64,000 nt of DNA from Sitta carolinensis (Eukaryota; Chordata; Aves; Passeriformes; Sittidae), in the NCBI GenBank assembly GCA_032173965.1, contig CM063285.1, positions 24,649,660 through 24,713,659 of the forward strand. Reading direction: 5' to 3'. Within the stretch, counting starts at the first letter, position 1. Every line of letters begins with the position of its first letter. Below are positions 1 to 11,482 of the stretch, in pieces. The notes below the pieces were generated by a model. It made no database searches. It was given only the letters and a program-made list of their open reading frames with translations, and had not been told where the DNA came from. Made by a program: the position numbers and the translations under genes.

Positions 1-853
1 ACTGATGTTTCTAGAAAAAGCAGAAAAATTATGAGATAGCATTATGGATGGTGAAATATCACAACCAAATGCAGCCTATTAAATATAATCCCAAACATCA
101 CATCCTGACTAATCAGGAATTACCACAGCAGCACAAAGTGCTGGCTGAAAAAGCCAATGAAAGACTTCGATACTTTCATGGTTTGGAATTTATTTTATAA
201 ATTTGAAATACTCACCTGGCCAACTGAAAAGTTAAACATATGTTTACAAAATTTTTATCATAGGTTTATTGTAATTGAACTATCTTAAAGCAATTTAGTT
301 TACTATATAAAAAAATCTTATAAAACATTTTTTATTTAATTTATTCAGGTTATTTATTGGCTGCAGAGCTGTTCTTAGATGTTTCTGTGTACTAATTGCT
401 GAAATCAGGTCTTCACCTCCTTATGCCCTTCGTTTCACAGAACTTCTGCAAAAGAGGAATTGGGGTCCTGACAGAATGTCCAGAAGTGTGAAATTCAGGA
501 GAGGAAAAAGGTACTTCTGTTAACCTCCTGCATGAGGCATTAATAGTAATTTCCTTTAAAAAGTTTGAGGAGATCTACCTAGGCTGCTTTACAGAAGTCT
601 GCCATTAGGATAAACAATACATGAATAAATGTAAGCCAACTAACATGCAAACAGAACCCCTAAAAACACCTTGCTAGATGAAGACTGACCAATAGGACTC
701 ATCTCTGCTGTGTCTCAAGACAACAGGGTACATTACTTGCTTTTTAACATATATCCTCATCTGAAAGCAAGGTGGTTCTCAAAATTCTAGTGTCTATTCT
801 AACAGCCCTTCAGTCTTTTCTGATTTAGCCTCATAAACCCAGTCACAAAACCC
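1..853. other. AT-rich unique sequence, no gene seen
   Basis: This stretch is AT-rich with few CpG dinucleotides. I found no recognisable repeat family, RNA gene or convincing exon. Short open frames overlapping its right end lie on the strand opposite the adjacent CR1 and match no protein I know. Confidence 0.5.
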
Positions 854-1165
854 CCATGCAACACTGCAGGCTGGAGGAGGGTTGCTGGAAAGCTGCCCAG
901 CGGAAGAAGACTTGGGGGTGTGATTAACAGCAGTTGAACACGAGCCAGTGTATGCTGAGCCAGGTTCGTGTGGTTGGGTCTTTCTACCAGGTGACAAGTG
1001 GCAGGATGAGAGGATATAGCCTTGAGCTGCACCAGAGGGGGTTCGGGTTGGATATCAAGTAGAATTTCTCCACAGAAAGGGTTGTTAAGCATTGAAACAA
1101 ACTTTCCAGGGAGGTGGTAGAGGCACCATCCCTGTAAGTGTTTGAGAAATGACTGATTATTTCAC

Positions 1166-1170
1166 ACAGT
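1166..1170 (+). repeat. Left target-site duplication of the solo LTR
   Basis: ACAGT here pairs with ATAGT at 1795-1799. Joining the CR1 across the element restores a string ending CAGTGCCATGG, as expected for the CR1 3' region. The single C-to-T difference is consistent with mutation after insertion. Confidence 0.65.
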
Positions 1171-1794
1171 TGACGCGGTTGACGGGAGCCCAGGCTGGCT
1201 CTCGGCACACCGGCACCATGCCAGGTGCGGGGATCAGCTGAGGCTGAACCTTAGGAGCAAAGGTTCCTAAACACGGACAGTCTCACTGCATCCAGAGCTC
1301 AGGTGAAGAAGAAAGAGAGAGGCTCTCCAAGGCTAAAGTTCCAACCGGGATGACTTATTAGGGTTGAAGGGGACACACACAGAGAGAGCCCCGCGCAGCT
1401 CCGTGCACAGGATTTTATATGGGTACAAAAAACAAGGGGCAGGTACAACACATTATGCAATGGGGTTAAGTTGGGGTGGAGTTGAAGGGTTGGGTCACGG
1501 GTCTCGGGACAAATCAGGGTAAGATGGAGGAGGGAAGGGGTCACGGGTTTGGTTCTGGGAGGGATTGACACAGAAGGAGCTGGAACAGAGGCGGAACGAG
1601 GGGTTGGGTAGCTGGGACTGACAAGGAAGGGACTGGAACATAGGCGGGGAAAAAGCCATAGAGAGAAAGAGAGGGAGGACGCAACTTCGGGAATAAATCA
1701 ATTTGGGAATACACATAGGGGAAACAAGGGAACAAACCGTTTAACATTAAATAACAACAATTGAATTAAACTAAGACAAACATAAGTTGCAACA
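1171..1794 (-). mobile_element. Solo LTR of an endogenous retrovirus, nested in CR1
   Basis: The insert begins TG and ends CA on either strand and breaks the CR1 exactly where CR1 reads on across the gap. It is flanked by ACAGT (1166-1170) and ATAGT (1795-1799), a five-base target-site duplication with one C/T difference. On the minus strand there is a TATAAAA box (1413-1419), then a GC-rich stretch with GCGCGGGGC about 25-30 bases downstream, and an AATAAG-like poly(A) signal near 1350-1356. This gives a U3-R-U5 order of roughly 1794-1388, 1388-1330 and 1330-1171. I count about 20 CpGs in 624 bases, far above the local background, which suggests a fairly recent insertion. There is no second LTR, primer-binding site or gag/pol/env sequence, so this is a solo LTR left by recombination. 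I infer an avian ERV family but cannot name the subfamily. Confidence 0.8.
1413..1419 (-). promoter_or_regulatory. TATA box of the solo LTR
   Basis: TATAAAA on the minus strand is followed by a GC-rich initiator region. It sits at a normal U3/R position in an LTR read on the minus strand and is the main reason for that orientation. Whether it is active today cannot be told from sequence. Confidence 0.55.
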
Positions 1795-1893
1795 ATAGTG
1801 CCATGGTCTAGTTTACAGGGTGGTGATCAGTCAGAGGCTGGACACAATGATCTTGGAGGTTTTTTCCAGCCTATATAATTCTGTGATTCTATA

Positions 1894-3749
1894 ATATTTC
1901 AGGTTTATCAGCATTAATGAACTGAATAATGAAATATATAATATAGTGTATCTCTCAAATGAGAAGAGTAATTTTTCAGAGTTTTTGGTGGTCTATACAC
2001 AGTCTGAAAGGTAGCATTGACATATTTGAGAACTTGTGTAGCAAAATAAATGTTCTCCTACAGTGTCTGTTTATGCCCTACTGTAAAGATATGAATGTAG
2101 TCAAAAGTACAGAGAACAGTGGAATTCCTATTTACACATTTGCATAGTTTCCAGATTGTTTTCTCTTAATGACTCTTTATATCAGTATAAATCATTGTAT
2201 TTTTACATATCCCAATCGAGCCAATTAATTAATTGTCAATGGTTCCTGTTTAATTACTTCCCTTCCACAAAAATATTCTGGAAGCATTTGGTAACATATC
2301 AAAATAAGTAATTCTGTGAATTAGAATATTTTTCTGTGAAATTCTCACATATTTTTAACAAATATATCTTCTGCCACACAAACTTTTCTTTACTTACAAG
2401 GAAAATAAGTTGCAGAAATATGCTGGACTTTTAAAATAATTTACTGAATAACTAATTATAAAGCAGTAATATCAGATATTACCACCACAGAATTATAAAT
2501 AACCAATAAGTAGAGAGAATTACTTTGAGGAGTAAAAGGATTTTCTATTAGCCTCTATAGAAAATTCCATCACAAATTTTTCCTTCCTCTGGAGGAATAT
2601 TTTTAGATAAAGAAATAAACCATATGTATTTAATAAATTATTTATTACTAATTATTCCCTCAAATCCAGTCATCAGGTCAAACTTTTATTATTGCCTGTC
2701 AAGAGTTCTAAAATCCTTAACATGCGAAGGGGAAGAAATATGTTTATTTTCTTTGGGGAAAAACCAACCCAAAACATTTCTGCAGCAAACAGCATCCAAC
2801 CTTCCAAACTCCCAAGTCTGTCAAATACTTAGCTGCTTCTCATTTTAGGTTACTTAGTTTTCTGCAGCAGAAAAGTGAGGCATTTTATTGAACTCTCCCA
2901 AATTACAAATACAATGTGTTTCCACAAAGAGATGAAAAAGTGACTTTTGAACCACTGGTATTGGTAGCAATATCCTATTTCTCCCATTGAAACATATGGG
3001 TAAGTTAAAGCCTTATTTCTATAGAGAATTTCTGCTTTTTGCATTTGATATACTTTGTAAGATGCATAGCTCAAAGCTTCCTTTTTTATTCAGAATAATG
3101 GGAAATTTTCCACCTAGGCTAAATGGAATGCAATATGGTTAATAAAGTTTTAAACTAGGGACTAGGAAAACGATTTGGCTAAAATAAAACTGACCTGAAG
3201 CCTTATGCAAGACTTAAACAAAAGTTTGTAGTTTGCAAAAATCTGACTTAAAATAATCTACAAATTTAAAAAGTCCTCATGGCAGGGAAATAATATAATT
3301 TCTGTCTATTTTATAAGGCCTACACCCTTATTTGGAGTATATTGATTTGGTTCAGATAATCATCCAGATTTTTAGATGCTTATTTAATTGAACCTCTAAA
3401 CCTTTTGACTTTGCCCATCTCCAATTTAAAAATCCTCACTGGGAAAGTTATCCAGATGTAAGTTCTACAAAAGCACACCTGGCAAAACAACATCTGCCTG
3501 ACAATGACTTAGTGAGCCTCAGTAAAGGCTGACATATGTGCACATGGAATTGGACCTTATACCAACAAAGCGTTTTACATATTAGTGTACACTAGGGAGT
3601 CCTGAATCCTGACAGAAAAATATGATGGCTTTTACACTTTAAATTACAGTGAAGCTGTATCAACAGATGGTGCAGGTACAACATGTGCTCTTATTCAGCT
3701 GGCAGGTAAGGAGAGGTAATTTCCCTAACAGCCTCTTCCTGATTTCTAG
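1894..3749. other. AT-rich unique sequence, no gene seen
   Basis: The interval is AT-rich and free of recognised repeats. At 3616-3705 a 90-base segment lies between an acceptor-like CCTGACAG and a donor-like GCAG/GTAAGG and is open in one frame. The gap to the better exon candidate at 3750 is only 44 bases, too short for a normal vertebrate intron, so the two could not be adjacent exons of one transcript. Confidence 0.4.
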
Positions 3750-3913
3750 TGTTTGCTTGGATGCAGTTGCAATTTGAGATCAATGTTCTCAGTGGAGTTA
3801 GTTCCAGCTGCTGATACAATGCTGACTGAAAGCTCCAGTATCAATGAAGAAGCTTCTGTTGATGCTTACAGATCATCGTTCCCTCTCCTTTATTACAGCA
3901 TCTCTTTCATAAG
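3750..3913 (+). other. Candidate exon, 164 bases, function unknown
   Basis: This is the best exon-like object in the window. Upstream there is a textbook branch-point string CCCTAAC (3724-3730), a pyrimidine-rich tract and an AG at 3748-3749. Downstream the segment ends AAG/GTATGT, a near-consensus donor. One frame is open through all 164 bases (54 codons plus two bases) and continues open for some 100 codons beyond the donor. The predicted peptide is rich in Ser, Glu and Ala in the middle and hydrophobic at its end; I do not recognise it. A second acceptor-like site (CCTTTATTACAG) ends at 3898. Vertebrate introns contain many pseudo-exons with good splice signals, so this may be chance, a lncRNA exon or an alternative exon. 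Confidence 0.18.
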
Positions 3914-5496
3914 GTATGTGGGGCAGAGTTTATTGTGGTTTGGTCAGACACAGGCCTCGAGTAAGTCACACAGAGTTTCTTTGAGATTACTCAGCTGGAG
4001 AACTCACAGACCCATTCCTATGTGCCAAATGCCATGCTTTGAAGATAGGGAAAGTACATTTTACGCAGTCAGGTTCTTCCAAGCTAACAAAGGAGCTTTA
4101 ATTCTGAAGAAAAAAGGACTGATATGTAGTCTGTTCTCTCATGCTGACCTTTGTCTTAAAACTATAACAAAAATTCCAGGAAATATTTATACTTGGCCAA
4201 ATTCTGAGAACAGGACATGACCCAGCTGATCACCAGCATCTGAGTGTACAGTAGAAGGACATTTATGTTCATGAGACAGAGTAGCAGGGCCGCATTTCTT
4301 GCTTCAGAGCTGCAGAAATCCTCTAAGGCAGGATTTATTATTTTTTTCCAATGAAAAATGCAGCAGATTCCTTTGGATACCCAGCACAACTCATGGTCCT
4401 TCTTTCTCAACTTGACCAAGAACTTTATGCTTTTGTGAGAGCTGTGCCATATAGAGTTCAGTCTTAGAGGACTAAACCTGTACTGCTTTTAGAAGGGCAG
4501 GCCTGAACTTTTATCAAGGTGTCTTCAGAGGTTAAATGGCCAGAGATAAAAGTTGTCTGTGAGAGTTAGGAAAACCCTCTGCCTACTTCTAGTAGGCCTA
4601 ATCTAAGCCCAGAGTGTGCTCATCCATTTTTAAAGTAACCCTTTTTTCCTGCCTCTTTTTTGACATCTGCAGGTCATGGAAATGTTCTTTCATTTCCAGA
4701 GAGTAAGAGGTGGTTGTGCCACAGCATAGGATTGACTGGGAATAGTTCCACAAGCAAAGTTGTCTAGCTTAGTGACTGGGAAAAAATGAGCCAGAAATGT
4801 AGGTTTGCAGAGTCTGCAGTAGAAGGATACTAGGTTCTACTGGAAGAATATAATGAAAATCATTCCCCTGTTTCCAAGCTGTTTGTTTATATGTTGTCTT
4901 TAATCTCTTTTACTTGGGCATTAATCTGTTAATGTTCAAAGCCTGCACTATACAGCTGCCTCTTCCAAGCCATTTCCAGCCATTCCCTTGTGTTTCGGCA
5001 CCTTGCTGCCTCTCAGCTCACTTCTGTACTATAGACTTTTCCAAAAGCTTGGGTCGGTCAGGTGTATGATAATGTGTGAGTCAAGTTTGGACAATGGTGT
5101 CAGCAGAGATAAGGGTTGTCAAAGTGTACAGCTGTCTCCTTAACAAAGGCATTGCTCCTAATACTGTGCATCACAGTCATCACCCTCTTAGCTGTATTCA
5201 TGGATACATTCTTTTTAGATGTTGAAAATTCTGAAATCAGATTTCTTTTCCTGGAAAGGGGTATAAGTAGTGAGTAGATGCAGGTTAGAATCAAACAGAC
5301 TCTTTGGACCTGACCTTAGAGACCAAGGCCAAATCTTTTAATGAGAACTTAGGCAGTGTCTTATAGCAACATAATTGACTTGTTGGGAGGTTTGTATAAC
5401 ACCTACCAAACTAAATCTCCATCAGGTTGTGCCCTTTACACATTCAGCAGCACAGATTTTTTTTTAATTTTTCTTTGAATGGGTAATTAATATTTT
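3914..5496. other. Unique sequence, no gene seen
   Basis: No repeat family or RNA gene is recognised. The open frame extending from the candidate exon runs to about 4220 without resembling any protein I know. Confidence 0.4.
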
Positions 5497-5527
5497 TTTA
5501 CTAATAGAACAGAGTTCTATTAGTAAA
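5497..5527. repeat. Perfect 14-bp inverted repeat with 3-base loop
   Basis: TTTACTAATAGAAC (5497-5510) and GTTCTATTAGTAAA (5514-5527) are exact reverse complements separated by AGA. Pairing stops at the next base on each side. No poly-U tract or gene end nearby suggests a terminator. Short perfect hairpins like this commonly arise by template-switch mutation. Confidence 0.9.
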
Positions 5528-8500
5528 CTACTATCTAATATAAAACAGTTATGTAAATCATTAGATTTTTATAGATATTAGAAATGACTGAATAACTTCA
5601 GAATAATATACCAGTGTCAAAGATTGAATATAAATTTGACACAGGTCTAGAGGAAGGACCCAGGCAAAAATAAAGCTCCTCCATATTAGCAGAAACCTCC
5701 AAATCTGACTGGATAGACTGAAATATTGGTCTCTATTCTTTCATGAGCAATGAAGATTTCAATTGATTGATTCAAATGAGCTTCTGAGGAAATATAATAA
5801 TTGTTAAATCATCAGCTTAAGTGAGATAATTAAAAAGCAATAAAAATTGAGGAGAAGGTAAGGCTAATGAATTGAGATTACTTATGTTATTTACAGGCTT
5901 TATCCTGAATTTATTCAACCCAGAGGAAAAAAGAAGTAGAGAATAAGAATTTTAGGTGTAGACTAGAAATTCCGTTTCTATGCTGTGGCAGTGCAGGACA
6001 GTGTAGCTAAAGCTGGCTGAAAAGCACATACTAGTGGGATAGGACGATTGCAGAAGATGGTGTAAAAGGTTATTAGAGACCTCAGTAAAGGACATTTGCC
6101 CAGCAGGAAATACCTTAGTGTTTTGGGCACGTGAGTTAATTATAGTAAGAACAGCATGCTTACAAATATAGGTGGACAGAGCTATCAGCTGGCCTTTCTC
6201 ACCTATCATTGAACCAGAATCCTTGGCTGAACAAGGCTTAGAGAGGAATCTGTAGCACTGATAGCAAGGATACTGCTGGGGCTACAAAGGTTTGGTCTCA
6301 CTGGTCACTGACACAGCACATGGGAGGAAGCACTGCTGGCTTTGGTGGTTTCAGCACTCCTTTGTCAAACGGGATCAGAAGAACTTGTAATAGACTGAGA
6401 AGCTCCTGGGTTTTTTCCAGGCTTGGAGGAAAGATGCATGCTGTGATTGCCCATGAGACTGGAGAATGAGAAACCTGAATTGATTGGACAGGACAATGTC
6501 AATTAAGCATATGGGAATGTATTCGTTGTGCTCAACTATGCATTTAAATTTAAATAATTGAACATCAGTACAACATTTTGAAGAATGTATACTAGTAAAT
6601 CTAGTCTCCAGAATGTTCCAATTAAAGTTATTTTAAATAGGATTTACAAAGTTTATATTTTTAAATGTTTCCTGTGTTGACTGCAAGATCTTTTTCAGAG
6701 ATGTCTTTATGGTAAACTTGTGGTTTAATCCTGTATTTTGCTTTTTAAAATACCGTAAAACAATGGATCCCCAAGCTCTGTTTCATCAAGAAATTAAGGT
6801 GAGGTGCAGAAAAAAGAGCTGTAATAATTGTGCATAATCTAATGACTCCTCCACTGTTTCTGTCATACCACAGATATTTCTGGATACTCTTGCAACATCT
6901 GTAGAGCCATGTTCCAGCTGTTCTCAGACTTTCCCATTTCAAGCCTGCCCCTCCTTCAGCTCCAACCACAAATGTGCACACAACAGAAAAGAAGTCATTC
7001 TCCAAAGATTACCCGGAATATTTCTATTTTTGCACTCCCATCTAAGGACCTTTAGAATCACAAAGTCAGACATGAATTCATTACCTCAAAGCAAGACACC
7101 AACATTTTTGTGAACTAGTCCTGATAGGATTGTGTGTAAAGGTCTTTCCCAAAGTCTTTATTAAGGTCTTTAACATAGGCAGGTTTGAGCTGCAAATCAG
7201 GGTGTCAAAATATGCAAAACCCCCATGTTTGACTAAGTCACAACCCCCCAAAATAAAGGAATGAACAAGTTTCCTGTTCTCTTTAAAATTTCTGCAACTT
7301 GCTTGATGATAATCAGCAGTCCTGTCACTTTCAGATGTCACCAGCTATCCCTTGCTGCTGTTTTACTTCAGGTTCCATCTGCTCTTTGCTCTTTTTTGGT
7401 TTGAAAAATCCTTCCCACTATGGTGTCTAAATACTTGGGAAAGCATTTTCAAGACCAAAAACATATGCAGGATATTTCAGTTTTTGTTCAAAAAGAAAGA
7501 AAAATGAATAAACCTTCAGAGTTCTGTTGAAAATTCGTGTATCTGTATATATTTGATTCCTCATGCCTTTAACCTCAACACTAGTATACAGAACTCCACT
7601 TGATTGTAATTTCCAATAAATTTTAGTAAGTTAATATCCTAGTTCATTTTTGCAGTATTGCATGTTAACCTTACTTTTATGTTAATATCTAAAACACATT
7701 CTATGTTGCTCAAATATATACATAAAAATGCTCATGTGTGTACCCACAAACTAAATAAAAGGATAAAAAATTAAACTGCTAAACCCAAACTGCGTACAAT
7801 AAATAACTTACCCTACTCCATAGTCTACCCTAGTTTAACATCTTTTAGTTGCTTTTTATGGTAAGAAATCTGCTTCTGCTGCAGGAATTTTTAAAAATTT
7901 TGCTACAAGAGAACAGGATTTAACTAATTAATACAAAATAACAAAAAAACCCTAATGCAATCAGAACCAAAACCCCAACCTGCTTCCTGGAAACAATGTG
8001 CACTTGTTACACGCTAGATTTTGGGCTTGTCTGCAGCAGGGAGCATTTTAGCTTGTACATCTCACTCTGGACTTTGCCTCTCAGGCAAATGTCTAAATTT
8101 TCTTGTTATCTAAACTTTTCTTATGGTTCAAGTTGTTTTGATTCTTATTCATGTAAGTTGATTTTCTGATTCTGTTCAAAAGGATGACTGTTACCCATCT
8201 GAAAAGAAAATATTTCAAAATCTGTTATGCTCATCATTATATGCTATTGGATAAAATAGAGGGATTGTCACAAGGGTTTAAAGCAAATGTTTATCATTAT
8301 CATTGTTACATAAAGATAAAAACTAGATAGCCTTCATTGTGGAAGGCACAGAAAATAAATCAATTTCTCCATTATCATGCTACTGAGAAGCATACTAAAT
8401 GCAGCTTATTAGGAAATGTCATTCTCATCCCTAAACCAAAAAGACAAGAATAGAACCAAAAGGGGATACTGATAAGGGGAATTATTTTCCTGTGCAATTA

Positions 8501-11467
8501 GCAGTGTTATTCCCTTTTACAAGATGACTTTGTAGCCAGGAGTTCATGAGAAGTTTTTTTCCTAAGAGATTTTTTGGCTATATAAAACATCCTGTGTAGT
8601 CAGGGCTGGGATAACAAGAGATTCGCAACTCTTTAACTGCTGATCTTTAGCTTATTTCAGAAAAATAACATAGATTTAAAAAACTCTTTTCTTCTACATG
8701 TCTTATTCTACAGCAGGCTTCCTACATTGAAATTTTCCCCCTTTCTTCTAGAACATCAATACTTTAAAAAGAAAGTATTTCTAAACTAGCTAATCGAGGG
8801 GAGAGAGATTCAGCATGACAAGTTCCTTACGATATGATCAATATTGTGTGAAAAAGGGAAGACTACATAAGCAAAGTCTAGGAAAAGGAGTAATTTTACT
8901 GGGTTACTAAAATTATCATGATATTTAGTGGTTTCGTTTTGCTGCTTTTTGAGCCAAAAATTAATCTTTATCCAAAGAGCTTGATAAATGATACTGGGGT
9001 GACAAACAGACAAGCAGATATGTGAGCAATTATGGTTGCTTGCAGAAGGTGCTTTGATTTTTTATTTGCTGTGTCAGTGTTTTCGTTTATTCCTATGATA
9101 ATAAAAAAGAAGATAAGATCTAAAAACTTACTTTAACATTTTTTCATTATTTTTTTAAACTTGTACTAAATAGGCAATGAAGGAGAGTAGTGGTTATTTT
9201 CCAAGTGGATAATTTCCATGTGGATAATCTAGGATTAGAAAAGATGTAGGAATACTGACCTATTCATTCATTTCAAATAAATTAACTTTTCTATATATTT
9301 CCTTATTTATTTTCATATCTCAACTCTTTGTTACATTAAAGTGCTAAAATGAAATCAGTAAAAGGTGTTTGTGACAAAGGGCATTTGTCAGTGTCTCAAT
9401 AATACATATCTAGAGAGGGATGACCAGAACTCCAGTCTGAATAGGTGTAGGGGAGTCCCCATGTTCATGACTGAGTTGCACAAAGGATGAGCTGAATCAT
9501 ACATCACTAGTAGGGAAAGAACTCTCTTAATAGGAAGTCTGGCAAAGCAGTGCCTTATTTATAAAAAATAAATGGAAGTGGGATATAGGTGATAGTGAGC
9601 TGTGTTGAAGTCTCTCCTCACAAACCCTTCTCACCTCAGTAGGATGTACCCCAGCCCCTTTGTTCCAGTACACACTGAAGTCTTTGGAGTATGAGAATTT
9701 CCTGATTTGTCTCCTAGGTTGGCCTTTATAAACGGCAGCTACTGTGAGGTCATAAAATCCTTGGTATGTGGGGCTTTAAAGCCATTGCCAAAGTTAAGTT
9801 TGGGTCAGTCAAAATAAAGACACTGCTCCAAACCCATTCTTGTGGACTGGGAAAATTGCTACACTGCTCATGGTGTTAGGTAAACTGTCTTGAAAGAAGA
9901 CATAGAATGCAGAATCATGTGTTTCTTTCATCACCAAGCAACCTTTGATACATGTTTCTCCTGCATCCAACCCTTAGGTAACAGATAATTGTAGAATGTA
10001 TTTAATTTTGGACACATTCCATATTTACTTGCAATAACTGCCCTGTGAGACTCATTAATGCTTTAAAGCTTCCTATTAAATAGAAACCTCACAGTACTTT
10101 CTTTCTAATAAAATAAACTGAAAAGTGAAAATATTTTCTGTTTGTTTTTTAATAATGAATGTGTGTCTCAAAAAATTACTCCTAATTTGTTGGATTATTT
10201 TAGTTTTATGTCCTTTCAGAGGCATGTAGATGAATAATGAAAAAAAGTGCAATAAAAGCAAACAATAATTATTCATGCTGACCTGAGGCATTTAAAGAAA
10301 TAGAAGAAAATCTAAAGAAACAGATTTCCTATAATGCTACTTTCTTAAGTATACTGAGGTAATTAGCTTTAAGACGAGATAATTTCAGTTCACTGAGGGT
10401 GCTCTTTTAAGTCTTTCTGGGAAATTTGGATTTTCCATTGATAGTAGTTTTAACATGTCACACTGGAGCCAGAGTGAATTAAAGTGAAGAGCTACGTAGT
10501 CTAAACAAATAGTCCTTCCCATGATCAGAAGCCTGACAACATAACAGCATAAATTATGTCACATGCCCACAAGTAATGCAGGAACAATTAAAAAAATAAT
10601 AGCAAAAATCCACTCCAATCCATAAACAATACATGGTGTCTTCTATTGAGCTAACATTTTAAGCTGTCTAATTTTCCAGTTTATCATGTTGCATTCTTAC
10701 TGGTCTTATGAAAATAAACAACAAACGTTTCCTCTTCTGTGATCTATTATTTCTTCTGATTAAATAGTGACATAGCAATTCTCCATGAAAATAACTGCCT
10801 AAATCCTTGAAACCATCAATGTAAAACAGAAGTTCAGTTCTTATCTCATGTTGAAGCATAGTTAGGACAGATACAATATATTTGTTTGTGGGTAGGAATA
10901 TTTTAGTAACTTATTTTATATATTGAAAATTTCTATTTCAATCTCATTTGTGCTTCCTCTGCGTCTCTCCTCTGCAACCATTTCTTAATTTCTTTTCTTG
11001 CCACTTTCTAACTAAATAAGGAATTAAAGTCTCTTATTACTGCCTCCTGTAAGGATCTCTCCCTCTTTGGCCTGGTTGTTCTTGTGATTGAATGTCCTAG
11101 ATATGGGCAATCATAGATGGAAAATTAAAGCCCAAACTGGTGAGGGCTCTGACTCAGCAAACAATTAATCTGACAGTGTTTTGGGCGTTGCTACCTAACT
11201 CACTCTACACAGGTGTATGCTGCTATCCTTCTGAGAGACCCTTGTGCTCCACTAGAAAGGTTACATTTCACCTCTTTTACTTCAAAGTCTCCAGTGGCAC
11301 CTTGAGATAATATCTGGAAGGTGAGGCTTAGGTGCAGACAATACGTGGCAGCACACCCCAGCTGATATCCCTGCAGACAGATGCCATTCCTCCCACTATG
11401 CTTTTGTTAGCCCACCAGCAGTGACTTCTACTCAACTTCAGCTACAAGAATGGAAAAAGGCTTCACC
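5528..11467. other. AT-rich unique sequence, no gene seen
   Basis: About 6 kb with no recognised repeat, RNA gene or protein-like open frame. It contains an imperfect direct repeat around 9197-9228, where a TTCCAAGTGGATAA-like unit is followed by TTCCATGTGGATAA. A pseudo-exon at about 6699-6798 has an acceptor TTTTTCAG and a donor AAG/GTGAGG but encodes nothing recognisable. Confidence 0.45.
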
Positions 11468-11482
11468 TTTTTTTTTTTTTTT
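11468..11482 (+). repeat. Poly-T tract (15 T)
   Basis: Uninterrupted run of 15 T with no identifiable retrotransposon body attached. Confidence 0.9.

Larger units (their letters stand above)
854..1893 (+). mobile_element. CR1 LINE fragment, 5'-truncated, internally deleted and split by an LTR
   Basis: The left part (854-1170) follows the end of the CR1 reverse-transcriptase region and the CR1 3' UTR. It contains the characteristic string GCTGGAAAGCTGCCCAGC (about 882-900) and then the stretch equivalent to 'GGGTTGTTAAGCATTGAAAC' near 1079-1098. The right part (1795-1893) carries the CR1 end: GTGCCATGGTCTAG, a TGATCTTGGAGG block and the terminal TTCTGTGATTCTAT. From memory of the CR1 consensus, several hundred bases are missing around 950-990, so this copy has an internal deletion as well as a 5' truncation. 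A 624-bp LTR sits between the two parts. The copy cannot encode a functional protein. Confidence 0.9.

Noticed and set aside
794..1747. Several minus-strand open frames of 60-100 codons
   Set aside because: They are antisense readings of the CR1 and the solo LTR, not genes.
1171..1794. Possibility of a full endogenous retrovirus or of plus-strand orientation
   Set aside because: The insert is too short for internal genes and has no second LTR. The TATA box, GC-rich initiator and poly(A)-like signal all fit the minus strand.
3616..3705. 90-base segment open in one frame with an acceptor-like CCTGACAG and donor GCAG/GTAAGG
   Set aside because: The acceptor lacks a good pyrimidine tract, the peptide is unrecognised, and the gap to the next acceptor is only 44 bases.
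6699..6798. 100-base pseudo-exon with TTTTTCAG acceptor and AAG/GTGAGG donor, open in one frame
   Set aside because: No recognisable protein; splice-like pairs of this strength are frequent in vertebrate intronic DNA.
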